From: Diphasiastrum complanatum
Taxonomy: Eukaryota; Streptophyta; Lycopodiopsida; Lycopodiales; Lycopodiaceae
Direction of reading: 5' to 3'
DNA length: 64,000 nucleotides
Assembly: GCA_029204225.1 (NCBI GenBank)
Contig: MU832243.1
Span: 16,997 to 80,996 of the forward strand
Part shown: positions 33,787 through 46,488 of the stretch, in pieces
Position numbering within the stretch: the stretch's first letter is position 1
How the letters are laid out: every line of letters starts with the position of its first letter
The notes under the pieces: generated by a model
Seen by the model: only the letters and a program-made list of their open reading frames with translations
Told to the model about the DNA's origin: nothing
Databases searched by the model: none
Translations under genes and position numbers: made by a program

Positions 33787-34125
33787 TTATTTCCACCTCT
33801 CTCTTGCTGGGACAAAATCCAAAATTTCAATGTGGACTTCAGTAACAGCTGGCAAATTGATAGTATTTCCAAGTTTGCCTATAGAAAACTCCTGAATCCT
33901 GTAAGAATCTAAAAAGTCCTGTAAGGACTGGTAGTCGGGAGATTGTGACCATTTATACATAACTGCGCTCCATAAAACTGATTTTAAATGGCCGTGAAGT
34001 CTGCAGTTTCCAAGATGAGGAACTTGAAGGAAGTTTGTCGCAGATAGGAAAGGGACCAGAAGTGTAACAGAATGGGCACAAAATACAGGCAACATGGCAA
34101 GCACTCCAGTAGAAATAGGACACAT
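33787..34125 (-). CDS. Unrecognised minus-strand open frame, possible terminal exon
   Basis: 112 codons ending ...NTINLPAVTEVHIEILDF plus six residues before a TAA. The C-terminal 45 residues look protein-like in composition, and a possible acceptor AG precedes YKWSQSP. I cannot name a family. It lies about 0.9 kb downstream of the PABP stop codon on the same strand, so it could be in a downstream gene's final exon, an exon fragment or chance. Confidence 0.2.
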   Translation of the reverse strand: MCPISTGVLAMLPVFCAHSVTLLVPFLSATNFLQVPHLGNCRLHGHLKSVLWSAVMYKWSQSPDYQSLQDFLDSYRIQEFSIGKLGNTINLPAVTEVHIEILDFVPARERWK

Positions 34126-35023
34126 ATAACTTTGGTTTTAATAAAGTCCTAAAATGTTACAAGAGTCCAGAAACTCAAACAACTCAGAAAAAGGAGATAA
34201 CAGTTTTGTGTTTTGGAGTGAACAAGTTGCACACATGGCAATGTTAGTTTTGTATATAAGTACGCTCATTTATATGTCTTGCACTAATAAGGGAGAAAAG
34301 AAAAGAAAAGAAAAAGTCAAGCATCTAACTGGAGCAATTATTTCAAGGAAGAGGGCCCACATCCAGTTGACATACTGAGAAAGTAACACATCACAGCACT
34401 TTTAACAAATTCTTTGATAAATGAAAACAGTGAAAAACATACAAATCACCCAGGCGACTGGGCAAGCTAGAAACCCATAGTAACCTTCCTCTATACAGCT
34501 CTATTCAGCTACCAGCAATCCAATGCTTCCAGCCTTGAAAGAATGAATAAAAATGAAAAGTAACCATCAGCTCTTTAAATAGAGATCTCATTATTCAGCA
34601 TTCTACAGATAGAGCAACGTTTCAGGGGGGACAAACTGCAATGATGCAACTGTAAGTACTGTGAAGAAAAAAAATATCCAAATTCAGCAACTTGTCTCAA
34701 ATAAAAATTGCACTCCACCTCAAAATCGAGTTCCTACACCTAGTCCAACCATTTTGTTATTTTCTAGCCAAGAATTTTCAAGCATCTTCATGGAATAAAA
34801 TGATTCAGCTTTCAAACTTTTTGGGTCTATTTTCCACTCTTTCCAATTTATTGAAAAAACAAAAGAAAAGGGTTGATGGTTTAGGGTAGCCTAGCCAACT
34901 GTAAACAAAAATTTTGGTCCAAAAGCTCGCATGCTTCAAAACCATTACCAAACTGGCAACATTATTGGAATTGTCTGCAAACTGAGAATGTTCATCAATA
35001 TGTGCAGCTCCAAATATTTTCCT
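34126..35023 (-). other. PABP 3' region
   Basis: No coding frame. On the minus strand AATAAA lies at 34852-34847, about 170 bp after the PABP stop, and is a plausible polyadenylation signal. The 3' UTR length is not otherwise determined. Confidence 0.4.
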
Positions 35024-35257
35024 CTAGCTGTCACTTAGATTCAATGATCCAATTTGATCTGTAGGAACAGAAACCACTGCTGCCTGTGCCAGGCGTAATA
35101 CTTCCATGGCTTCAGCAACCTTGGCCTTTAAAGCATCTGGGGACTCGATAAGATGTAAAACTTCAGTCTGGTCCATTTCAAGTAGCATTCCAGTAACCTT
35201 GCCAGCATGGTCATGCTCCAATTGGTCCACGAGTGGATACAACTGCTCACCTAGCAT
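35024..35257 (-). CDS. PAB: PABP coding exon 9 and stop
   Basis: Residues 575-651, MLLE domain ([44 protein letters not shown]) and tail IGSLNLSDS before TAG. This domain binds PAM2-containing partners. Confidence 0.95.
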   Translation of the reverse strand: MLGEQLYPLVDQLEHDHAGKVTGMLLEMDQTEVLHLIESPDALKAKVAEAMEVLRLAQAAVVSVPTDQIGSLNLSDS

Positions 35258-36267
35258 CTGAAACGCCATATTTTTTTAATGAGGTTAATGTGGTGAACAG
35301 ATGCAAGAGAAAGCGTAAATTAAATAACGAGTCAAGCTGGATAACAAACGCCATATGACTGAAATGAAAAGGAGCTGAAGGTAAGAAAATGTTACAGCTC
35401 GCTGCTGCTCAGGTGCAGCAGATGCTAAAGCAGATGCAAGAGCACTGATTGGCAACGCCGAATGAGCTACATTGGAATCGACAGTTGGAATACGAACACC
35501 ACCCATATCCAATGGAACCGGAAGCATAGTGCCCATTATCCCTTGAGAAGAAGGCACATTAGATTCTGGAGTGTTTCTTACATTTGGTGCATAGCGAAAG
35601 CCACGGTTACCACCCCGCTGAAACATCTGGTATAGACAAGTACTTAGCCAAAATAAGCCTTCAATCATCTCATTTTACAAAACCATAATTATAAATCCGG
35701 ACTGATTCTTGTGAATATGTATGTACACAACCAAGCTATTATGAGCTCAACTTTTAAATACACAGTTTTATTAATAGCAACCTGTTGTTGTAACTGCTGT
35801 TGGGGGACAACGCCACCTCTCCTTCCTCCAATACGCTGCGCTTGTTGGCCCGGCCTCTGAACCACAGGTACAAAATAGTTTGGTATGTGTGCTCCCCCAG
35901 GACGAATACCAGCCAGAATTTGTTGCTGATAGCCAAATCCAGCAGGCTGCATACAGTTACCAAGTTAGAAAAAGAGTGTTAGTCCACGACTTCGGTGCAA
36001 ACTTACAATTTGTGCAACAGTGCTTAGCACAGCACACCTACACTTTAGAGGTGGAAGTATGATAAAGTGTCACATCAAGAAAGCACAGAGTAGATGCCCT
36101 TTTCCCAGAAGAGGGAATAGTTTAGGATATCTTGTATGAATGAAAGAAAGGAACATGGTGCAAGACCAAAGATGCAGCTTTATATCAAAGTTTATGCAAG
36201 TAATACAAGTCACATGCGCATGCACAAGATTGGAGCTTAACAATAATACAGGTAGCATGCAAGCCAG

Positions 36268-36306
<39 letters not shown>

Positions 36307-39300
36307 CATTAATGTCTTTTCCATGCCAAAAGGCATATAAGACCAAAAAGAGTACATGTCAAGTATGTGAAAACCATGGGAGCGTATATAAACGTCTCCA
36401 AGAAAAAACTATGCATAAAAGAGAAATGAGTAATATATTATATAACTGTAAACTACAAACTGCCAACTGTCCATAAGTGGGAGCAAAATAGCTGCCAGGT
36501 GTAGAGTAATATCATATAGTGCTGCTGCTGAAAAAAGATGTGATATGAGCTGTATCAAGAGGTAATATGGACCGTCGCTGACGTCGTCTAGGGGGTGAAA
36601 ACTGTGCGCTCTCGTAACAAGGCGAGAAGTGCGAACTGCTGCATGACTATGAGTGATACACTCTCTGACATCGGTGAGGTGGTATGTCGTCGTCATCGTC
36701 ATCAGACCATGTCCGTCTCCTGGTGAAGAAAGACGTAATCTGAGCCTGAGAGTTAGGATGTGGTTGTTGAGCTGACTGGTACATATCCTGGCACAAGAAG
36801 ACCATCTCTTGTAGCATAAGTGCGACACAGTCCTCATATCCAACCAGTGCTCTGAGTGTAGTAGGCATGTCACAGAATAGACAATGATACCTCCCTCTAA
36901 TCTCATAATATATGGGGCATCTGAAGATGAAATGCTCCTCGGACTCTATCTCATGTAGGGGGCATAGCAGGCATAGTCTCTCCTCTCGTGGTGTACCCTG
37001 GAATCTGCTTGTCTCAATAGCCAACTGATGTGAGGAGACTTTGAGCTGTCCCAAAGTGAAACAACAGTAAACCTTTTCTCTCCTGTGTCTAGCTTCCTCA
37101 ATGAGGGCTCGAAGTGTGAATATGTGATCTGTAGTGGAATAATGAGCGCAAAACCCTACCTGACCCAAAGCATGTAATCTCCTGGACTCTGCCTCTGAGC
37201 TAACTTCAGACAAAAGGATGGTGTCGTATAACTTCGCGAGAACATGTCCAATCATAATTGTGTGGTAATTACCAGGTACCATGGGGTCACAGTTTTTATG
37301 GATAGGATGTATGATGTTGGTGCACCAAGAGGATGGAAAGCCTTCAACAACAACATGGTTAAGGAGAGTGGATAATGTAGGGGCAAGGGTATCGGAGGCG
37401 TGAATCAATAGCTCAGATTCAAGGTCCTCAATGTCTCTGGTGCGGTGGGATTTCAGCTTTTTGATTGCTGCCCGAACCAAGTCAAGGGTGAAAAAGGTGA
37501 AGTTTGAAGGTCGAGGAGAGATGGAGATGGGCGTATCAGTGGGTATAGTGTAAAGCTAGGTAGCATAGTCAGTCCAGATATGTAAATCGTCCAAAAGAGG
37601 GGGTGGGGCACGAGGGATAAACTCACGCCAAAAGGCACCAGAGGAGGAGCTGAGAAGGAGGTTCACAAGACAGCTTCCATCAGAGTCATCATAGGCACGT
37701 TTTTTGCGACGGAGTGTGCGGATGTATAATTGTCGTGAAGAGCGGAGGAGATGGCGGGCATGGAAACAAGCATGTGTGACAAAGTGGTGAAGGGATCAGC
37801 ATTCCGCGTCATACCACGATGGACGGAAAGGTCGGTGATGATCGTGGATGGACTGGTTTGTGTTTATGAGGTTTAGATGGGAAAGCTAAAGTAGCAGCAG
37901 TGTGGAGACAGGTGGTGAGGAAGGCGGCTTGTGACTCCAGCGGTTCACTGTGTGGAAAAGATTGAAGTAAGGTGGAGAGGGATTCCTGGTAGAGTGGGAT
38001 AGAGAGATTATCGATGTCTTGTAGGTACCTAAAATGGTACATCAGACAGAAATAAGTAAATATCCAATTCTCTCGTGGGATCGCATTGCTTCTCCATGAT
38101 AGAAGACTCGGATCTAAACCTTAGCTCTAAAATGAAAAGAACAAAGAAACTGGAAATTGTGAAGCACTAAGCTTATCTAGGTGACAATGTATCGACAAAA
38201 TCATAGCATGGATGTTCAGACAAAACTACATTTGCATTCGTAGCAATAATACATGTCCTCATGACTCCATGGCAATGTTTCCAGCTGATTCAAATCGGCC
38301 GATTCCAATCAGACCGATTCAAAGCGATTCGAATTGGGATGCTGGGTTCGAATCGGGAACGGTTTGAACTTGCCTTTTTTTTAATTTATATTATGCATAT
38401 GACTTGGCCCTTAATAGTTATGGCATGGAAAAGACATTAAATTCTGATTTAGAACTTAGAACTTACAAGTTAGTTTGAACCAAGGCCGTGCCTTTAGAAA
38501 TTGGTGTTGATAACTAAAAAACCTCATTGTGCGAGTTACCCAGTTGTAATCATTCACCATTTTTGTGTACAGGAGTTACCACCAGAGCTGCCATGAGGAC
38601 ACCGAGGTCGAGACACGATCAAGCTTCACACTCCCGTGTTGTTGAGGATGAGGAGCCTTTGGCCTCATCAACCATAGAGACCTCTGACTCAAAGGAGTAT
38701 ATTGATAAGGAGGAGGATGAGGCGGAGGGGGAGGGCAGCGATGATGATGATTATGTGGCGGAGGAGCCTATTAACATTTCACTATCTTGTCCTTGCCAAT
38801 CCAACCTTGGTCCGCTTCCTTGATGTCATAATCTGCTATGTCATGTTCTTGATCCGCTATGTCGTCTGCTTTCTTAAGACTTTGCCTTAAAGTTCTTGTC
38901 CTTTCTTTTGTCTCCTTAGTGAGTTTATTGCATGGGATAGGTTAATGGTACTTGTAAAAACCACCAGGAGGACTACTAGGATGAGGATAGGATCAACACA
39001 CATAGAGACTAATGGGAGCCAAACCACCCATCCAACTGAGATGTATCCGAACACCTCACCCCCAAACAACTTAGTTACCATTCTTGGAACCATTATGGCT
39101 AAGGGTTATCGATTTGTAAATTATGGGATACCATTAGGGATCCGGATCTATATCTCATAATTTTCCAAAATACCCTGAAGCAATTAAACAATGGGTTTAC
39201 ACGTTAGTATTAGCATTACTAACCACTGGTCTACAGATCACTCTCGCACAAGAATTTCCCTTTGGAATCACTGATGTCCTATACCATCAGCTTTCCCTCC

Positions 39301-42300
39301 AAGAAGCCCTTGGCTTCTAGATTTGTTCTCCGGAAAATCAAAAAAATTATCTGGCTATCCTACATCCAAATATAGGATTCAGTCTTCAATCAATTCCAGA
39401 AGATGCTTCATATTATCGGATTCTCTCATGTTCCTTATACAATTCACTGTAAATGAAAATATCACCTAAGAATACCACTAGGCATTGACCCAGGTATTGA
39501 CGAGAAAAAATCGTTCATATACTGTTGAAATAACCCAAGTGTATTCATTAACCAAAATCAAACATTTGGAATTCAAAAAATAGATGCAGCGCGTTTCTGA
39601 AATGCGTTTCAGAATCGCGGTCAGAAACGCGGTTCAGAAACGCGTTTCTAAAATTTTCCAGAAAATTCCAGAAACGTTTTTTTTTATTTTACTTTTTTGG
39701 TTTTTTCTGGGCAATATGGGTATCGTATGAAAGCTCCAATTAGGAGCATTATTACTGTGTAGTTTGCCAAATGTTTCGGGTGCAGGATGGTCTAGTTTAG
39801 GTGCATTAACTCCCAGGTTTACGCTATTGCTCCTGAATCGGTTGCCCACAAGTCATTTTGTGAAAATAGCAAAAGCATTTGGAATGTGGTGCTCAAATCT
39901 CACTAGGCGTGCCGTAACAGCTGAAACTGACGCCGTAGGAATCACCGTGGGCATGAAGAAAGGTGATCTAGAGCCAAACTACGCTCGATTTGCTTGCCTA
40001 CAGCTCGATGTCAACACTTGCAAAAAATCAAGCCTATACTTATCAAATATCGAAAACTAATCGTTTCGCTCTCCACGAAGCTCAGATACCCCTGGCACCG
40101 TGCACACCACCTCCGCATCCACCGATCGGACACCTGTAGCTGAAAATAAAAAAATTTACCTCCTCCACGGCTGGCGAGGTTTTGGCCGCGAGGGAAAAAA
40201 ATTTATATACTATTTTTTTTTTCGAAAATGATTCTGGTCTGAGAAACGCGTTTCTGTGCATCTATGAAATTTCAAAATAACCAAAGCAATACCATAATAA
40301 ATGTCCAATATCAATATCCGAATTGGTACGAGGAATTTCATTCCTTCCAGAAGATCTTTAACCACCATATCAGATAATCCAAAGATCTTAAAAAATCCAT
40401 CTGGATTTCTCATACCGTATAGGCACATCTATCCCAACCAAGCACTGGAGAACCCATAAATTTTGTTCCTGATGGATAATAATATTCCATATATGAAATG
40501 GTGAATTGCCAACAAGATCCACACATGGTTTATTAGCACAACATGATTCCCTTCCGGTTAGTGATAAGCTTTCCAAAACCCTTCCATCTTAGAGTTCCAA
40601 CTCTAGGGATAAGGCTTAATCATTTACTAACATAACACATGTAATCCATGTATCACTTCTCGTTCCTCATATCACAATTTACACTCCAATTTATGGTCAT
40701 TCTCATGGTCATGGAAGATACACAACATGAATTCAACTTAACAAATACAACCTTAAAGATTCATTATGGAATCATCCAACAACAATACTATGCAATTTTC
40801 CAACAAGGATTTCCAAAAAATCCAAATTACATGGTACAAGCACATTCACTAACCCTGATGTCCATCTCTCTTCCTCTCTTAGATTTTTCGGTCCCTCGAA
40901 AAACTTCATCGGCTAAGGTATAGGGAGCTCCCATGGACAAATAGTAAATGGTCACTTGTTGCTTTAACATTACTCCGTTAATGGTCTCACAATTAAATCG
41001 TAACAGAATGTGAAATTACATCAATGAGAAATCTTCAATACAGAATTTCAAAATTCTAACACTGTAGTCAACAAAATCTGTTGTTGAATGAATTTTTTTT
41101 TTTATTCCCACCCATTTATTTCACATCTTTTAATTGGCATTCAACCAGTTTCTTGTTTAAAGCTTTTTGCTCGTCCTTTTCCTAATGATCAAAATCAATT
41201 AGAAGACAAAAGCAAAAAAACAAAGGAATAAATATGGATTATATAAAAAAATCCTCAAGTATATATTAACTCTATGCACTGGGAGTAACCCCTTACTCCA
41301 GAGTGAAAACGTTAACAGTACTGTACCAGGAAATCAATTTTCCCTGATCCGAGTACCTGTCTGAGAACATTCCGTGAAGGATTATTTGTTATGAATCCCA
41401 AATTTATGAACCTAGTTCGTGAAGTCGCCGTTAGAATTTACATACCGACATTATTATTCCTTCAACCAATTCCTTGGTTACAGATCAGAAAACCGATAAC
41501 CCCAACATATTGTCGATTTAGGTAGATTTCCAAAAAAATCCCCTTTCAAAACTGACTATCAATTTCAACATGGCTACATCCGCACCAAGGTTCAAAAAAA
41601 CCCCGAATTAATCAGCATGCAATAATCACAATACTTGCAGAGAGTCATGTACTCCATTGATTAGACGGCTTTTAAACCATTGCTAGAAGCTGGAACCGAA
41701 GAACCATGCAAAAGGCAAATGCAATTTGACACAACCCCAAAAGCCATGCTAAACCCTAATCATAGAGGTCGTTCCTCCCTCACGGCCGCTCCAGCATCAC
41801 AGCCGTTCAGCTCCTACAGCCGCAATGACTGCTCACGCCTCCACCTCCAAGGCTGCCATCGTTGAATATTCTCACTAAAAGGCTACTGCCATAGCTGCCT
41901 TCCCAGGCATCATCTACAAATCACCCTTGAACCAGCGCGTGCTTATGATAGATTTGAAGATGGCATGCATTATGTGGCTGGAAAGACTCTTCCAGATACT
42001 GTATCATTATCATGTCAGTTCAAGAAATTCAGATGTGAGTACAAATAGGGGCATCCTTGAAAGCACAACATAGAAAAGTTACAAACAGAGATGATGCTTG
42101 TTGATACAAGAGCACGCTGTGATTGTTTGAGCCATCTAACAGTTTTCATAAGCATGATAGTTCACGGATGCAAACATTTCAAGTACTGTTTGATGTCATA
42201 GCATTTCTAGCAACTTGGCATTGCCTAATGCACAGGGAAGACTCTGTCAACTGATGCAAGGGCTCTAAAAATAGCAGTCGAGATGTGTACCTACACTTAT

Positions 42301-45300
42301 TCCCACTTGGAAGCCCCCCTTATCATGACATATGATTCAAGAAGTGACCTTGCTCTCACAGAAAGCTATTATTCGCAAGCTAATGAACTTCATAGAGAGA
42401 GAGCTTGATAATAGAAAATATAAAAACTAGAAACAAAGACAATGCAGGTCAATACAAGAGCAAACTATGATTGTTGCAGTTCTCTCAGAGTTTTTATACC
42501 TCTTTGCCAGACTTGCATGCGTAGTAATCCACAGGTGCAAATATCTAACATAATGGTCCCATTTGATGAAATGGCATTTCTAACGATATATTGTTGCCTT
42601 TTGCAAGGCAAGGCCATGTGTTCACTGTCTAAAAGGCTCTAAAATAGCACTCCAAGTGTACTGGAAATACGAGAGCTTGCACTAATACACAATTGCTCCG
42701 GCTTTGAGGGCCCCCTGTCATGACGTATGATTTTAAAAGTGACTTTGCTTCCACTAAACACTATGCAATATTAACAAACCGAGTAAGTTTATGAAAATTG
42801 GTGAAAGTAAGTCAAGATTTGAATGGCCCTACAAGGGTCAAGATTCGCAAGACCTTTTGCAGAGTTGATTCACAGATATACTACCTTCATTTCTCTATGC
42901 TTATAGCATCAACTAAAACATTTTCATAAAATTTGTTGCTTTGAAGTATCGAGGATTGTTGCAAAGATGCTTGCTCGGTGTTGCTCTTATGAAGAATATA
43001 TAAAAATGTACGTCCCTCCTGTGAGATGTTTGTCATGCCAGATAACATTGAATAATTAAATAGATGCTATATTTTCAGCTTTGAATTAGAGGTCCTTTGA
43101 TATAGTTGAATAAAGTACCAATCCACTTCAGAGACAGAATCTGTTTCCAAGACACAACTCAAGAAAGCGTCCAGTCCTTGAGCTGTCAAGCATAATCTCC
43201 ATACCATATCTTGCTAAATAAAGCTTAAGCATGAACGATATAAATGGCAAAGACAAAGCTAGTGTACCAAACAAACAAAGCTTGCTTACTCATGGTGTTC
43301 AAACTAAATAAAGCAAGTTAATAGCTGATGAAGTTTGTGTTATCAATCCAGCAATTGATCCCGGTTCGACAAATTCAACATAATAGCATTGTTTTTTAAA
43401 CATACCTGTGGAGGGATCAAACCAGGAGGTGGTTGCCCGTAGAATATCTGTTGGCCTAACCCTGATGAGCCAGGATGATATGCTGGTAAAGTAGCAGGCA
43501 ATGTAGAATTAACGCCCACAGGAGCACGAAATTGCGAAAACTGGGCCTGTAACCAGAAGAGCATGATTGATTGGAATGTTTTTTTTAAGTCTGATAACAA
43601 GGTAGTATGTCCCAAAACTATTAAAAAATCTTACAGGTAAAAGAAATACTGGGAACCTTTCATGTCGCTAATGATAAAGTATGACAATTTGCATTCTGAA
43701 ACTGCTAACTACTTGCTTGATGCTATACACAAAATGTGCGAATGACAACATAATAAAATATTCTTTTGATTCTTGGATCCCCATCAGGTCGTGAACAAGC
43801 ATAATGGCCTTGGAGATGAAAGTACAACATAATTGTGAGCTAGAGAAAAGTTTTCCTGAAACTTACAAGCTAAACACTGAAGCAACGATCAAAGCTAATA
43901 ATCACAGTTTCCTGACATTTCGAATCAGCCTGTTTATTTTGTTCATAGTTCCAATGCAGTTCAGATTGATGTATTTTTTTTAATTTGAACCAGTTCAAAA
44001 TTTCCCCACAAAATAGAAATCTGGAAGAGAATAAAAATTTCAGAAAACTAAAAGTAAGAGACTCATTACTCCTTTTGGATCGTTCAAAAAAGAATCAAAT
44101 CTCAACTCATCAGAATAATAGTTTCATTTGGAACAAGATAAAACTCACATATTTTAATCAAAATATGTTCTTTGGATCGGTTTATTTGATGTATTTCATT
44201 GAATCTTTTTATTCAAGTTTTCAGCATGTGTTTCAAAAATTCAGAATGTGCCATGGTCTGAAATGTTCCAGACAAGATATATTTACGAAGGAATACATGT
44301 AAGATGACCAAACATCTGCAAAAAAAGATCTTTATGAAGAAGGAATACATGTGAAGTCAGGATTCTGAGGTGCATATAAGTAGTTGAAAGTTCAAATCAA
44401 AATTGCTTCAAAAAACACTCAAACATCACACAAAAATGCAATATCCAAATCTCATTCATGTTTATGTCAATTTGTGACAATTGGTAAATAATCATTGCTC
44501 CGGTTGCACATGATTGATGGCATTATCATTCTTGTACATGTTAAGGTGTACAGCATAATACTCAATGGCTTAGAAAATGGTGGTCGATATACCTCTGTGG
44601 TTGTTTATTTCTAAAAGTGGCATGCTATCATTGCTCTTTTAGCATGACCTAGATCGTTCAGTGCCAGATCAGCTTGGCTATATTTCAATCTGCATGCATA
44701 AAGTCCTGAACATGCAATGAGAAATTTGGTAGTTACACGAGAAAAGTCTAATATGTAACGGCTTTAGGCTCAACAATATACTAGCTCAAAAAGTGGATTT
44801 TGGAGTTTGCTTATGGAAACAACCGACATGCCAACTTTCATGGCTATACGTGGTAGAATCCTAGCTCTCTCACTTAAGCTGATAATCTGCTATAAAAGTA
44901 AAGGAAGAATTGTTTCGATCGTATCAGTGGACCGGTTTGGGCGGAGAGTTTTGTGTCTAGAAGCCTCACTGCAGATGATGATTCCACATGTGAATCAGAA
45001 TACCTAATTTTGGATGTCGTTGCTTGGATTTTCGTTAGTTTGTATTGTAAAGTATACTCATGGCAATGTTTGTCGTTTGTAGCTTAATCACGATCAAACT
45101 ATTAGCTTAGGATTCAATTATAGAAAATTTTCTGAACAGCAAAGAATTTGAGATTGACTTTAATTTCTAATTCAATTTTATAGCCGTATAAGCTAATTAA
45201 ACTGCCATTGATTGAAAGCAAAACTTTGTTTTGATCGAACGTGCAGGTTGTGATTGCTATTTTGTTAGGAACAGGACTCCATAACGGGCCAGACAAGCTC

Positions 45301-46448
45301 ACGCATGCCTCTGCTACAGTGGTAGTGCTGACGATTTGCCTTTTCGTTGCTGCATTTGCCTGGTCTTGGGGTCCGTTGGCATGGCTTATTCCCAACGAGA
45401 TTTTCCCTCTGGAGATCAGATCCGCCGTTCAGAGCATAGCAGTATCCACAAATCTTTTTTTCACCTTCGTGCTTGCGCAATCCTTTCTGTCCATGCTATG
45501 CCATTTCCGCTACGACACTTCCTCTTCTTTGCTGGCTTTGTGGTCATTATCAACATCACAGCTTTTACTTTTAGGTTGCTTCTGATCCTCATCAACATGT
45601 ACATTGTCATTTTATGTGTTGTGCATCTTTGTACAAGGCCTCCAGACTGCAGTAAAGGCACACAGTCACCCATTTTGAGGATCATTGTTTAGGCCATTTA
45701 GCTACAGGGACATGCTCAAGGCTGCAGTAGCTGCCAAAACTCCTCTAGGATTAAAGGCCAAAGAGGCCATGGAGAAGGTTTTTGCTCCATTTGTTTTTTA
45801 TTACGATTGGTGGGTTTTGTATGGGATTTTCTTGATTCTCTGTGCACAAAGTTTGTATTTATTGTTTATGGCTACATTTTCTTCTACTTTTAGACAGAAA
45901 TGAACAAGTCGACGAACGAGTTTCATGCCTATATTTATGAGCAATGTTGAACCGTTGATAGATGTTGCATGAAGGATGGTCATTAGTTTTCTGTGTAACA
46001 AACTTGGTACTGTAGATTGCTTCCTTCTAAGTCACATGCGCTTTCTTCTAAGTCACATGCAATCTTTAATTTTACAGGGTTTTGCAATAATTGCTAAGCT
46101 CAACTGACGTGAATCCCATTTACCAATAGCATCTATCTAAATAGCCAGTTTCATCTCGTGAATCATACTACTTTCTAATATATGACTAGCGATACGTTTC
46201 ACACATCTCTGCAACTTCCTATCAATCTCTCACACCGATAACGGTTGTTAAGTAGTTTGAACTTTGATCTTAATCTATTTTCATTGAATACAAGCTTCAT
46301 TGTTTGTTTCTATTTGTCGTTTTGTAGTATTTGTAGCATAGTGTGTTATGTTTTGTAGTATATGTCACTATCATACATGTTAGAAGAACCTTGGTAGGGA
46401 TCATACAAAACGAAGAACATAGCTCAAGAACATAGCTCGAGCCTCATA

Positions 46449-46488
<40 letters not shown>

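Noticed and set aside
42442-42642. 66-codon plus-strand frame in intron 6
   Set aside because: It lies in the diverged non-coding duplication; the partner copy has no matching frame.
45685-45903. 72-codon frame [15 protein letters not shown]... as a gene in its own right
   Set aside because: Only the 85-bp adenylate kinase segment is meaningful. The N-terminal residues are a frameshifted HLATG and the C-terminal half is intron-side sequence after a GT.
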